Position numbers and translations under genes: made by a program | The notes under the pieces: generated by a model | What the model saw: the letters and a program-made list of their open reading frames with translations, nothing else | Databases searched by the model: none | Told to the model about the DNA's origin: nothing | Shown here: positions 24,410 to 37,615 of the stretch, in pieces | Layout of the letters: each line of letters begins with the position of its first letter | How positions within the stretch are numbered: the stretch's first letter is position 1 | DNA from: Mallotus nudiflorus | Taxonomy: Eukaryota > Streptophyta > Magnoliopsida > Malpighiales > Euphorbiaceae | Reading direction: 5' to 3' | DNA length: 64,000 bases | Assembly (NCBI GenBank): GCA_947683625.1 | Contig: CANTUR010000066.1 | Coordinates: 6,296,001-6,360,000 of the forward strand

Positions 24410-27400
24410 GAAGCTCGCATCTTAGCTTCAGTCTCCCATGTATGCTCTTCTATTCTGTTGCTGTGCCATAAAACCTTGACCATCGGGATCTACTTCGAAC
24501 ATAACTGTCAAACTTGGTAGTCAATGATCGTAACAAGTTCTTCTATGAACATCAGGTCTTCATTCACTTCAACACTGTTGAGCTGCAACACGTGTGAAGG
24601 GTCTGAGACATACTTCCTCAGCATCGAGATATGAAATACCAGATGCACTTGAGACATACTCGGAGGCAAAGCCAACCGATATGCAACAGTGCCAACTCTC
24701 TCCAGAATCTCGAACGGTCCTATATATCTCAGTGCTACCTTACCCTTCCTGCCAAATCTCATAACACCCTTCATCGGAGACACCTTCAGAAAAATAAAGT
24801 CTCCTACCTGGAACTCCACATCTCTGCGCCTAGGATCCGCATAGCCCTTTTGCTTGCTAACTGCGGTCTCTAATATACTCCTGATCACAACAACTTTCTC
24901 TGCAGCATCTTGAACCATCTTAGGTCCAATCAAAGCTCTCTCTCCAATCTTATCCCAACTCAGAGGGGATCTACACTTTCTTCTGTATAAAGCCTTGTAT
25001 GGTGCCATTCCAATACTGCTATGGTAGCTGTTATTATATGCAAACTTGACAAGTGGCAAATGATCATCCTAGCTACCTCCCAAATCCAAAACACACATTC
25101 TCAATATATCTTCCAATGTCTAGATCGTCCTCTCAGACTGACCATCTTTCTGAGGATGAAAAGTAATACTAAAATCCAACCTAGTGCCCATCACTTCCTA
25201 CAACTTCTACCAAAAATGAGAAGTAAATACTGAACCTCTATCTGACACAATGGACATAGGTACTCCATGAAGGCACACAATATGCTTCATATACAGCTTC
25301 GCCAATCTAGCTACAGAATAAATGGCTTTCACAGGCAAGAAATGTGCAGACTTGGTCAACCTGTCCACAATCACCCACATGGAATTGTATCCATCCTTAG
25401 AATGAGGTAAACCAACCACAAAATCCATAGCAATCCTTTCCTACTTCCACTTAGGAATAGGAAGAGGCTGAAGCTTCCCAGAAGGCTTCTGATGCTCAGT
25501 TTTCACTTACTGATGTGTCAAGCACTCAGCAATATAATTAGCAACATCCTTCTTCAATCCATCCTACCAGTACAAATCTCTGATACTGTGGTACATCTTA
25601 GTGACACCCGACTATATGCTGTAAGCTGTAGAATGTGCTTCCTCAAGGATCTCTTCTCTCAAATTATCCACATCAGGAACACACAATCTACCACTGATCC
25701 ATAAAACACCATCATCATCAAGTGTGAAATCAGTGAACTTCCCTGATCGAACACTCTCTATAAGCTCTTCTAGAATAGGATCTCGGCTCTGAGCTGCCTT
25801 AATCCTATCTCTCAGTACATATCGCACCTTAAACTGAGCTATTAGTCCACTTGATCTACTAATCTTCATCATCAAACCTTGATCCACTAACTGATGTAAC
25901 TCTTGGATCAATGGTCTCCTCTCCACACTAATGTGAGCAAGACTGCATGAGGACTTCCTACTTAAGGCATCTGCTACCATATTAGCCTTACCTGGGTGAT
26001 ATAAAATCTCATAATCATAATCTTGCAACAGTTCTAACCATCTCCTCTGCCTCAGATTCAGATCTGTTCGCAGAAAAATGTACTTAAGGCTCTTATGATC
26101 AATATAAATCTCACAAGTCACCTCATACAGATAATGTCTCCAGATCTTGAGAGCAAAGATCACTACAACCATCTCTAAGTCGTGGGTAGGATAGTTCTAT
26201 TCATGCTTCTTCAATTGCCTCGAAGCAGAATCTATCACCCTACCATTCTGCATCAACACACAACCTAGGCCAACTCTAGAGGCATCACAATAAATAGTGA
26301 ACTTGTCCACACCATTAGGCAAAGCTAGAACTGGAGTTGTGGTCAACTTCTCCTTCAGTAACTAAAAATTATTCTCACAAGCTTCTGACCACTCAAATCT
26401 TACATTCTTCTAAGTCAAGTGAGTCATAGAAACTGTAATTCTGGAAAAATCCTATACAAACCTCCTATAGTACCCGGATAAACCTAGAAAACTGTGAATC
26501 TCTGTAACTGAAGTCAATCTAGGCCACTCAGACACTGCCTCAATCTTCTGTGGATCTACCTGGATACCTTCTTTAGACACCACGTGTCCAAGAAAAGCAG
26601 CACTCTCCATCTAGAAATCACACTTCGACAATTTAGCATAAATCTGATGTTCTCTCAATGTCTGTAATACAGTCCTCAAATGATATACATGCTCCTCCAT
26701 ACTCTTCGAATACACCAGTATATCATTGATGAAGACTACCATAAACTGATCCACATATTGTTTGAATACCCTATTCATCAGGTCCATAAAATCTGCTGGT
26801 GTGTTAGTCAAGCCAAAAGACATCACCAAAAACTCATAATGGCCCTATCGAGTACGGAAAGCCGTTTTAGGAACATCTACTTCACTGATCCGCAGCTGAT
26901 GATAACCTGACCTCAAATCAATCTTAGAAAAGAACTGTGCACCCTATAACTGATTGAACAAATCATCTATCCTTGGGAGAGGATACTTATTCATCACTGT
27001 CGCCTTATTCAACTCTCTGTAGTCAATGCACAGTCCAGGGTACTATTCTTCTTCTTCACAAACAGGACTGGTGCACCCAAGGAGAAACACTGGGTCTGAT
27101 AAAACCCTTATCTAGCAACTCTTGCAACTGCTCCTTCAACTCTTTCAACTCTGCAGGAGCCATTCTGTAGGGTGGCATAGATATAGGGGTAGTGCTTGGA
27201 ACCACATCTATACATAACTCAATCTCTCTGTGAGGTGGTAAACCTAATAACTCCTCAGGAAAAACATCAGGAAACTCACAGGCAACAGGAACATCTGTGA
27301 GTGATAACTTCTCCACTGAAGTATCCCTAACCAATGCCAAATACCCCTGACAACCCTTCCTCAATAACTTCCTAGCCATAATAGCAGAAATGAGATTATG

Positions 27401-27787
27401 AGGTGTTGAACTCTTATCACCCACAAACTTAAATTCTTCTTCACCAGAAATTCTGAAAGTCACCTCTTTACTCTGACAATCTACCACGACATAATGCTGA
27501 GATAACCAATCCATACGTAAAATAACATCAAACTCCATCACATTCAACAGAATCGAATCATCAGACAATTCTCTACCTTCAACAAGAACTGGATAACCAG
27601 AAAGAACAACATCGGTGTCCAAAGAATCACTTTTAGGAGTGGTGACAGATAAAGGAAAAGCCATCCTCGAAGCTTGCCAATAAGACTTGGAATCAAAAAC
27701 ATGAGAAACTAATGAATGCGTGGCACCCAGATCAAATAAAACCCATGCATCCAGGTAACAGATAGAAACAATACCTGCCACGACCAT
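24410..27787 (-). pseudogene. Chromovirus pol: protease, RT, RNase H, integrase, chromodomain (broken)
   Basis: Protease starts near 27745 with LFDLGATHSLV; the family's active site is D-S/T-G, so a leucine replaces the Ser/Thr. RT begins EFPDVFPEELLGLPPHREIE (about 27215) and continues in another frame at 26829-26611, where the catalytic-pair segment reads FINDILVYS, the first Asp of the usual pair being Asn. RNase H follows (about 26160-25960, IYIDHKSLKYI and GKANMVADALSRKS). Integrase core shows MDFVVGLP, VSDRGSVFTS and GQSERT, consistent with D, D, E (25430-25120), then the C-terminal domain (25059-24508). Beyond a stop, MVKVLWHSNRIEEHTWETEA (about 24480-24425) is a chromodomain tail, cut by the nested LTR. 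Many stops and frameshifts. Confidence 0.83.
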
Positions 27788-29073
27788 ATTAGATGCCTGA
27801 GCATCCTACTGAGTAAGATAAAAAACTTTGGCCTGACCTTGACCTCCCTGTTGGCTGGTAGAAGCCTGGCCAACACCTCTGGCACCTCCTTTGGCACATC
27901 TACCATGACCCTGTTGGGGAACAATCTGAGTAAAACTCTTATACTGGGCTAGAGGCAACTGAAAAGGAACAAGTGTAGTGCTAGCAATCGATTGCTTAGG
28001 AAATCGTAGAATCTGCAACTACTGATACCCAGAATAAGGATAAGATCTAGCAAAATGTCCCATCTGCCCGCATTTGAAATACGTCAGCGGTGTCATGTAA
28101 CACGGTCCCTGATGGACTCTACCACAGGTTTGACACGTCCCTGGTGTCATGTAACACTAGAAGCTAACCTATAACTACGACCACTATTACTGCTCGAAGC
28201 ACCTGACCCAAGTCTGAACGGTCTACGCTGACCTCCATGGCCATGTCTACTGCACCAATGTAATCTCTGCTGCTGTCTCTGACTCTGCTGGGCTGGACCC
28301 CTCTGCTAACTACTCGATCCAATCTGAAAATTCGAATACGGAGTAGTCTAGAATCCACCTGACTGAGTGCCTAACTGGTAATAATCAGGTATAGCTCCTT
28401 GACTAACTAGCCTCAGCTCAATCTCTTTGGCCAACTCTATCACTGACTCTAGAGTAAGGCCCGCTGTAGTTATACCAGCAAATGCATAACCTAATCTAGT
28501 AACGTAAATGGTGACTGCGAAGTACTAGTCTCGCATCAGATCCTCTACATATCTGCCAAGCCGAAGGAACTCTCTGGTATACTCCTCAACAGATCTGTCA
28601 CCTCGGGAAATGTTGGTCAACCAGAGTTTGTAACTCATACGAAGTGGCTCAGGGCAGAATCTCCTCATGAATCGCTCTTTGAATTGAACCCAAGTCATTA
28701 TCATCATATACGGCTGGATCATTTGAATAAACTAGTCCAAGGCTGGTCCTTCAACCGACAGCTCAACTATCATAATCCATTGATACTCGGTGTGAGCAGT
28801 CTGATTCCTCATCTTGATTATATGCATACCCTACTGATAGACAGACTGAACAGGCGGTGCTACTTGAGGTATTGGAATATCCTCGTACTCTAGCTCTACA
28901 GGTTCCTCATCCTGTAGCTCTCTCTGACTACGGCGACCTACCACTCCTCGAGGTCTACCTCTGCCATGACCTCTATGCCTAACTGGCAGCTCAGAAGGTA
29001 AAACCTCATCCTGGAAGGACTCATCATCCTCAACCTCAACGACCGGTGGAGTGATATGCGCTCACCTCCTCAT
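27788..29073 (-). pseudogene. Chromovirus gag remnant
   Basis: A plausible ATG at 29073-29071 is followed three codons later by TGA. The frame then reads an acidic segment with a RHRGHGRGRPRGVVGRR basic patch (about 28985-28935), the Gag core (28722-28525: TWVQFKERFMRRFCPEPLR, VEEYTREFLRLGRY) and a nucleocapsid part near 28140-28040 with CQTCGRVHQGPC and FKCGQMGHFARS. The second knuckle has lost its last cysteine. Several stops fall where a Gln codon would be expected. Confidence 0.75.
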
Positions 29074-29256
29074 TCTGAAAAGACAAACATAAGGATTCAG
29101 ACAAAACAGACAATAGAGGATAACATAGAAAGCTAAATCAAGGAATACTTATCAAGACATACTCGAACCTAATTTACTGCAGTAGTTTCAAAGAAAACAC
29201 CACACTGAAAACTAGGGCCACAACTCACACAACTGAGGCCCTGACATAAAACTCTA

Positions 29257-29267
29257 CTCTGATACCA
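29257..29267 (-). promoter_or_regulatory. Primer binding site, initiator Met-tRNA type
   Basis: TGGTATCAGAG on the minus strand, 4 nt from the 5' LTR border; complementary to the 3' end of plant initiator Met-tRNA. Confidence 0.8.
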
Positions 29268-29271
29268 ACTT

Positions 29272-32544
<3,273 letters not shown>

Positions 32545-32549
32545 ATACT

Positions 32550-33101
32550 GATGGTAGAGATGTGATGGAGAAAAAAAAGTTAAAGCACATAACTAGAACA
32601 AAGTGATTACACAAGTTAATGATTACATACTTCAACTTACAACAGGAGCAAGTTCAGTTGATTTCAGTATCAAGAATTCACTTTAGTCAGTTCATTCACT
32701 CCTCTGCATCTTCAGTACATTAGATAACAACTAATAGGGTTAGTAAGACAAAGGGTCTACAATAGTAGTGAATGAATTGAGTCTCTTGCACACATAAAGA
32801 AGAATATGACTAGAATAGTATAAATGAATGCAGAATGAAACTAGGGACAAAATCTAACTCTGAGGGTAAATTACAGAATAATAAGTCCGCATTTAAAGAG
32901 CAAAGATGGAACACTGCAGTATAAGAGTCAGCAAAAGAGTTCTGGGGGAAAAAAAAGTAAATTACAAGCGTACAGATACATCAATTATCATATAACAAAA
33001 GTAGTAGCAAAAAGAAATGTTCAACAGTGCATTGGTTAATCACAAGCTCCAATGTAAAGCCATGGACTCCACTTAATAGCTTGGTCATCTATCTAACAAA
33101 C
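32550..33101. other. Unassigned DNA between retroelements
   Basis: No convincing ORF or repeat. Possibly internal or 3' UTR sequence of the decayed element that ends at 34.2-35.4 kb. Confidence 0.35.
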
Positions 33102-33367
33102 TGTAGGACCTCAGGCGCTACCAACTCTCCCAAAACCAATTGGTGTTAGGAAAGGCGCATACCCTAGCTTTATAGTGCATTCAACACACACAAGCGCCCA
33201 CGGCATTCGATTGTGACTCGGCCCACTTGCCTCCGCCACGGGACAATTGATGGACACCCAACAATCTCCCCCTCAGCAATTGCTCCCGTTGGGAATCGAA
33301 CCCGTGACCTTGGCTCTGATACCACTTGTAGGACCTTAGGCGCTACCAACTCTCCCAAAACCAATTG
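33102..33367 (-). mobile_element. TRIM element, minus strand, second LTR truncated
   Basis: One complete 162-bp LTR (33102-33263, TGTAGGACC...CCCAACA), a 63-bp internal region (33264-33326) with PBS (TGGTATCAGAGCC on the minus strand, 33324-33312), and only about 41 bp of the other LTR (33327-33367). It joins the plus-strand copy directly, sharing a TG. Confidence 0.85.
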
Positions 33368-33752
33368 TTGGGTGTCCATCAATTGTCCCGTGGCAGAGGC
33401 AAGTGGGCCGAGTCACAATCGAATGCCGTGGGCGCTTGTGTGTGGTGAATGCACTATAAGGCTAGGGTATGCGCCTTTCCTACCACCAATTGGTTTTGGG
33501 AGAGTTGGTAGCGCCTGAGGTCCTACAAGTGGTATCAGAGCCAAGGTCACGGGTTCGATTCCCAGCGGGAGCAATTGCTGAGGGGGAGATTGTTGGGTGT
33601 CCATCAATTGTCCCGTGGCAGAGGCAAGTGGGCCGAGTCACAATCGAATGCCGTGGGCGCTTGTGTGTGGTGAATGCACTATAAGGCTAGGGTATGCGCC
33701 TTTCCTACCACCAATTGGTTTTGGGAGAGTTGGTAGCGCCTGAGGTCCTACA
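33366..33752 (+). mobile_element. Complete 387-bp TRIM element, identical LTRs
   Basis: LTRs at 33366-33527 and 33591-33752 are 162 bp each and look identical base for base. The 63-bp interior has an initiator Met-tRNA PBS (TGGTATCAGAGCC, 33530-33542) and a polypurine tract (GAGGGGGAGAT, 33580-33590). There is no coding capacity, so it depends on other elements for its enzymes. A GGTTCGATTCC at 33552-33562 matches the tRNA T-arm/B-box consensus. ORFs seen here on both strands are LTR shadows. No target duplication is visible because the left neighbour is the inverted copy. Confidence 0.9.
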
Positions 33753-33759
33753 TAGTGCG

Positions 33760-34155
33760 AGAACAACAAGGGATTACTAAAAGTGAGAAGATTGGTTTGA
33801 GAGAATAAAAAAAAAATAGAGCAAGATGGAGCGTAAAATGCACTCGCTTGTAAAAAAAAAATTTACTATCTCTTGCATGCTAGGTTTAAGAGTTGCTATG
33901 AGTTGATATAATAGTTCTACTTGCTTCTGTTTTTCTTGGGTGTTAACTTATACATTTTTCGATATTTCAACTATAAAGTTTGCTTTTCACTTAGTAAATA
34001 TTTTGTCTTTGACCTTGAGTTATCAATATAGTTTTGAGTTTTAAGTTTTGTATTAACTTAAGATTGTGATGGATAGTAAGTTAAAGTTTATCAATGTGCT
34101 ACATTTGTGGTTGTGATAGATGTTCTCATGTGTTTTGCTTGGGGAAAAACAAAAG
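33760..34155 (+). other. Non-coding 3' region of an Athila-like element
   Basis: T-rich, no gene. Ends in a GCTTGGGG..AACAAAAGTTTATGTGTGGGGG stretch, a signature I associate with the region before the 3' LTR of plant Athila-type Ty3/gypsy elements. Confidence 0.45.
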
Positions 34156-34169
34156 TTTATGTGTGGGGG
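34156..34169 (+). promoter_or_regulatory. Polypurine-like tract before the Athila-like LTR
   Basis: TTTATGTGTGGGGG lies 4 nt before the TGTTGATG start of the LTR. Confidence 0.45.
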
Positions 34170-34173
34170 TATT

Positions 34174-35420
34174 TGTTGATGTGTGTTTTGCATTATTATT
34201 TATGTTATTTATTTTGTTATTTAGTTAGTTTTTGTGTTTTAATTAAGTTAATATTGTCAGTTTTGAATTTTATTTTTTTTATATGTGTTTTAGATTGGTT
34301 GGGACTTCTAGTGAAGGATTTTGGATGAAAAGTTACGTTTTGGTTGAGAAGAGCTGGCTGTCATTGCAGGGGACCTGAGATCACAGCTCCTGACGTTCAA
34401 AGGGCAAGGAGCTTCTATTGCCATCACAACATGGGTTGCGATAGTGGTCGAGAGAGAAAATTTATTACTACTCTAGCCCCATGATGCCCAGTTTTGTTGG
34501 ACATAGTATAACATGTTTTGAAGGGCAACATAACTTCCCATTAGGGACTTATAAATACAACTTTTTGAGGGCGTTTGGAGTAGAAAAAGTGGTCAGAAAA
34601 GCTCAAGAAAATCGAGAGAAACACGAAGAAAATTAAGAGTTTAAGATTGAAAATTCAAAATAAACCTACTTTTTCTTCTCTTTTCTCTTCTTTATTGTTG
34701 TAACTTTCATGGGATATTTTCATGGTTGTGTTGAATATTTTTATAATATGTTAAGCTAAATATTTATTTGTTAGGAATGAAGATCCAAATATGATCTAGA
34801 CTTCCAATTTAATAAACTCATTAGTTGTTGCATATTGTGTTTATAAATCTTAATGTTTGTTGTTGTTTGGCCATCAATAACATGATTTCAATTAGGATTA
34901 TGCATTGAGAGATGATAATTCTAATAGATCTATAAATACAAGTTTAACTTAACTAAAAATTAGAGATAAATTGAGTTGATTAAATTCCCATTGGGTTGTA
35001 TTTCATAATTCATGATTTTGATATCTAAGTGTTTGGATTACAATGAGAATTAGGTCTTTATTGCCTTGATTGATAATTGCAAATTTAAATTAATTGATAC
35101 TTGAAAAAGATTGATTGATGCTTTAGCAAAACTCGGGATTTGCATAGTTAATTGAGTAGTAAATTCGGTAGCTTAGTAATTGTGAGGTGATTTAATTCAT
35201 AACAAGTTTTGCTTATTGATTGTTTATTCTTAGATTTAAAATTTGTGCTTTTATTTTATAGGTTTATTTATTTGCTATTTAAATTTCATTCTAAAAATTT
35301 ATTATTTGAAAGCCTTAGACAATAATAAAAAAAAAAGGTTAATAGGTGATTAGAACGAATTCTATGGAAACGATATTTTTTTTATACTATTTAGTGATAC
35401 TGTGTGCTTGGAGTTTTGCA
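34174..35420 (+). repeat. Athila-like 3' LTR, body of the element missing
   Basis: Begins TGTTGATGTG and ends near GAGTTTTGCA. Near its right end (35368-35416) it has GAAACGATA..TACTATTTAGTGATACTGTGTGCTTGG, typical in my recollection of Athila LTR ends. No PBS or coding region of this element is seen nearby. The right border adjoins intron-1 copy B, so it may be truncated. Confidence 0.5.
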
Positions 35421-35426
35421 TAAACA

Positions 35427-36690
35427 AACATAGTAAAATCTCAATAAAATAATTTTTTAAAAAATATTAATTGATTCTTGACTCATGGCTTAAAAAAAAA
35501 TTAAATTAATAACTTGCTAAATTTATAAGATGATACATTGCACAAAAATTATTTAAAATCCAGGTAACACATAAATTAATAATTTTTTAATATATCGACA
35601 AATAGTACATAATTACTGCATACTTTTTAAATATAAGTAAAGTGATTTTTATTTTTTTTATCTAAACTGATGTGTTATATGATGATTTTATTATTTAAGT
35701 AAAATTTTTACTTGATTAAATGTGCATAAAATGAAAATAATACAATATAATATTTAAAAATAATAAATACATTCATAAATATTATTTAATAAAAAAATAA
35801 ACAAACCTTGTAAAAAAATAATTCTGTATATAAATTGTGCAATTATTTTCTATAAATTAAGGACTTATTAGTTTATCAATTAATATTTAGCTTAATTAAT
35901 AATTCTTTGATTCTAAGATTATTAAGCTATGAAAGTTCTACTCTAATTTATTTCTTTCATATTCTATTATATTAAAATAAAAATATAACATCATGTTTGA
36001 ATATAAATATTTAATTTAAAATAATATAAAAATATCAATATTATATTGTTAAATATTATTTTAAACTTTAATTAATTAATAATTAATTTTTGAAATATAT
36101 ATATAATTAAAAAAATTTATAAATATATATTTACATAATTACTAATTAAAATTTCATCCAAATACAAATTAATAATCACCTCCCTTATATTTAAATATAA
36201 GATAAAAAAATTTCTAACATTGAGAAATTTAATGACATTTGCATGATATGGCGGATATGATACTTTGAAGATGTCAACAATATCAGTCAATGAGAGACGG
36301 AGCGTGGAAATTGCCTTGCCTTTTCCTTTGTAGCTTAACGCGATATTGGCGTAACATCACATGGAAAATAATTGCATCACCTATTAGTCTTCATGGCTGA
36401 CTAATAGTAGTCCTGCTTCTACTCCAACTTGTAATCGGTAAATTGTCCGACAAAAATTGAATAAATTGGACGAATAAATTAATATATATATATTTTACTT
36501 AATTATTTTAATGCATAAATAAAATAGAATTATTTTCATATATTAAGTAACTTTAATAAAATAAAAACTATAACTTAATTAAATAATTTTTAGAAATAGA
36601 AATTCATCTCTTTTTAGTTCTATATGTATTGAATAATGAAGCAATTTTAATAAAAAATAAATAAACTAAAATATATTAATTAAGCAGTTT
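35427..36690. repeat. Intron-1 block, copy B, upstream of gene 2
   Basis: Matches parts of gene A intron 1 from ACATAGTAAAATCTCAATAA (35426) through GCTTAACGCGATATTGG (about 36330) to about 36690. It has no Helitron insert. It lies upstream of gene 2 and not in an intron, so it is probably the remnant of a further gene copy. Confidence 0.68.
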
Positions 36691-36775
36691 TTATGTGTGT
36701 ATATATAATTGCAAATATATTATATGTATGAATGTGATATGTAGGAGACTCATGTAATTTCATTAAACAGCCTCC

Positions 36776-36783
36776 TATAAAAA
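36776..36783 (+). promoter_or_regulatory. TATA box of gene 2
   Basis: TATAAAAA lies 46 nt before the ATG at 36829, leaving room for a short 5' leader. Confidence 0.5.
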
Positions 36784-36828
36784 CATACCGAAATAATATC
36801 TCATTTTAACTCATAGCACATCATCACA

Positions 36829-37615
36829 ATGTCAAAACCTGTCTACCAAACCTTCTTAGCTCTCTTCTTCTCCTTAATCTTCATAAATTCCTCTTTCGGC
36901 GACTTATCCACTCCACCTCCCACAGTATGTCCGCCGAACGATTGCGGCAACGGCGTTACCATTAGATACCCATTTTGGAAAATGAATGGCACCAGCACTG
37001 CCATCCACTTTTGTGGGTACCCAGAGTTCGGCCTGTGGTGCTCTAATAATGGCGAGCCAGTACTCAAGTTGACAAACGACACCTACTATGTCAAGGACAT
37101 AAACTACACAGATTCTACAATCACTCTAGCAGATATTGATGCCACGGGACAAACATGTCCAAGGGCACGTCACAACCTTACTTTAGATAACCTGCCACTG
37201 AATTACAGTACAGGTTTAGATGTGAACCTTAACTTTTACTTCAATTGCACTTCGAACCCATTTTCTTTTAATACTTCCACTGCTACTCCCTTAGTTGTTG
37301 GGTGCTTGGAGTTCGAGTTGATTCAATCTTACGTTGTTATGGTGGAGGATGAGATGGATTATGAGGTTGATTGGGTTGGGAAGTGCCTGGATCATGTAGT
37401 GGTCACTGTAATGAGAGCAAAGATCAGTGGAGTTAACGGTTTGATTAGTGAGTTTGCTGGTGCCATGAACCATGGGTTCGTTCTCGATTGGGGGATGACT
37501 AAGGAGTGTGTTGCTTGTGAGGTTTCGGGTGGGTTCTGTGGGTACAATAAGATAGCAGAGGAGTTTTTGTGTTTTTGCAGTGATGGTTCCACCGGACATA
37601 ACAACCAATGTCATG
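36829..37615 (+). CDS. Gene 2 exon 1: full GUB_WAK and C-terminal cysteine domain
   Basis: The ATG at 36829 opens a signal peptide (about 1-24, FLALFFSLIFINSSFGD). GUB_WAK features are VCPPNDCGNGVTIRYPFW, then HFCGYPEFGLWC. The C-terminal cluster CVACEVSGGFCGYNKIAEEF followed by LCFCSDG is complete and the donor falls 9 codons later. At least six NXS/T sites are visible. Sequence differs strongly from gene A's ectodomain although the kinases are almost identical. Reading through the donor adds a hydrophobic tail and a stop at 37713 (294 residues). Confidence 0.8.

Noticed and set aside
24631..25704. Plus-strand ORFs across the chromovirus integrase
   Set aside because: Antisense shadows of minus-strand pol.
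33552..33562. Possible tRNA gene
   Set aside because: Only the T-arm-like box is present; no acceptor, D or anticodon arms fit.
33170..33684. Four ORFs of 60-100 residues in the TRIM region
   Set aside because: They are mirrored readings of the inverted 162-bp LTRs and have no protein signature.
36843..37614. Minus-strand ORFs opposite gene 2 exon 1
   Set aside because: Shadows of the ectodomain coding sequence.
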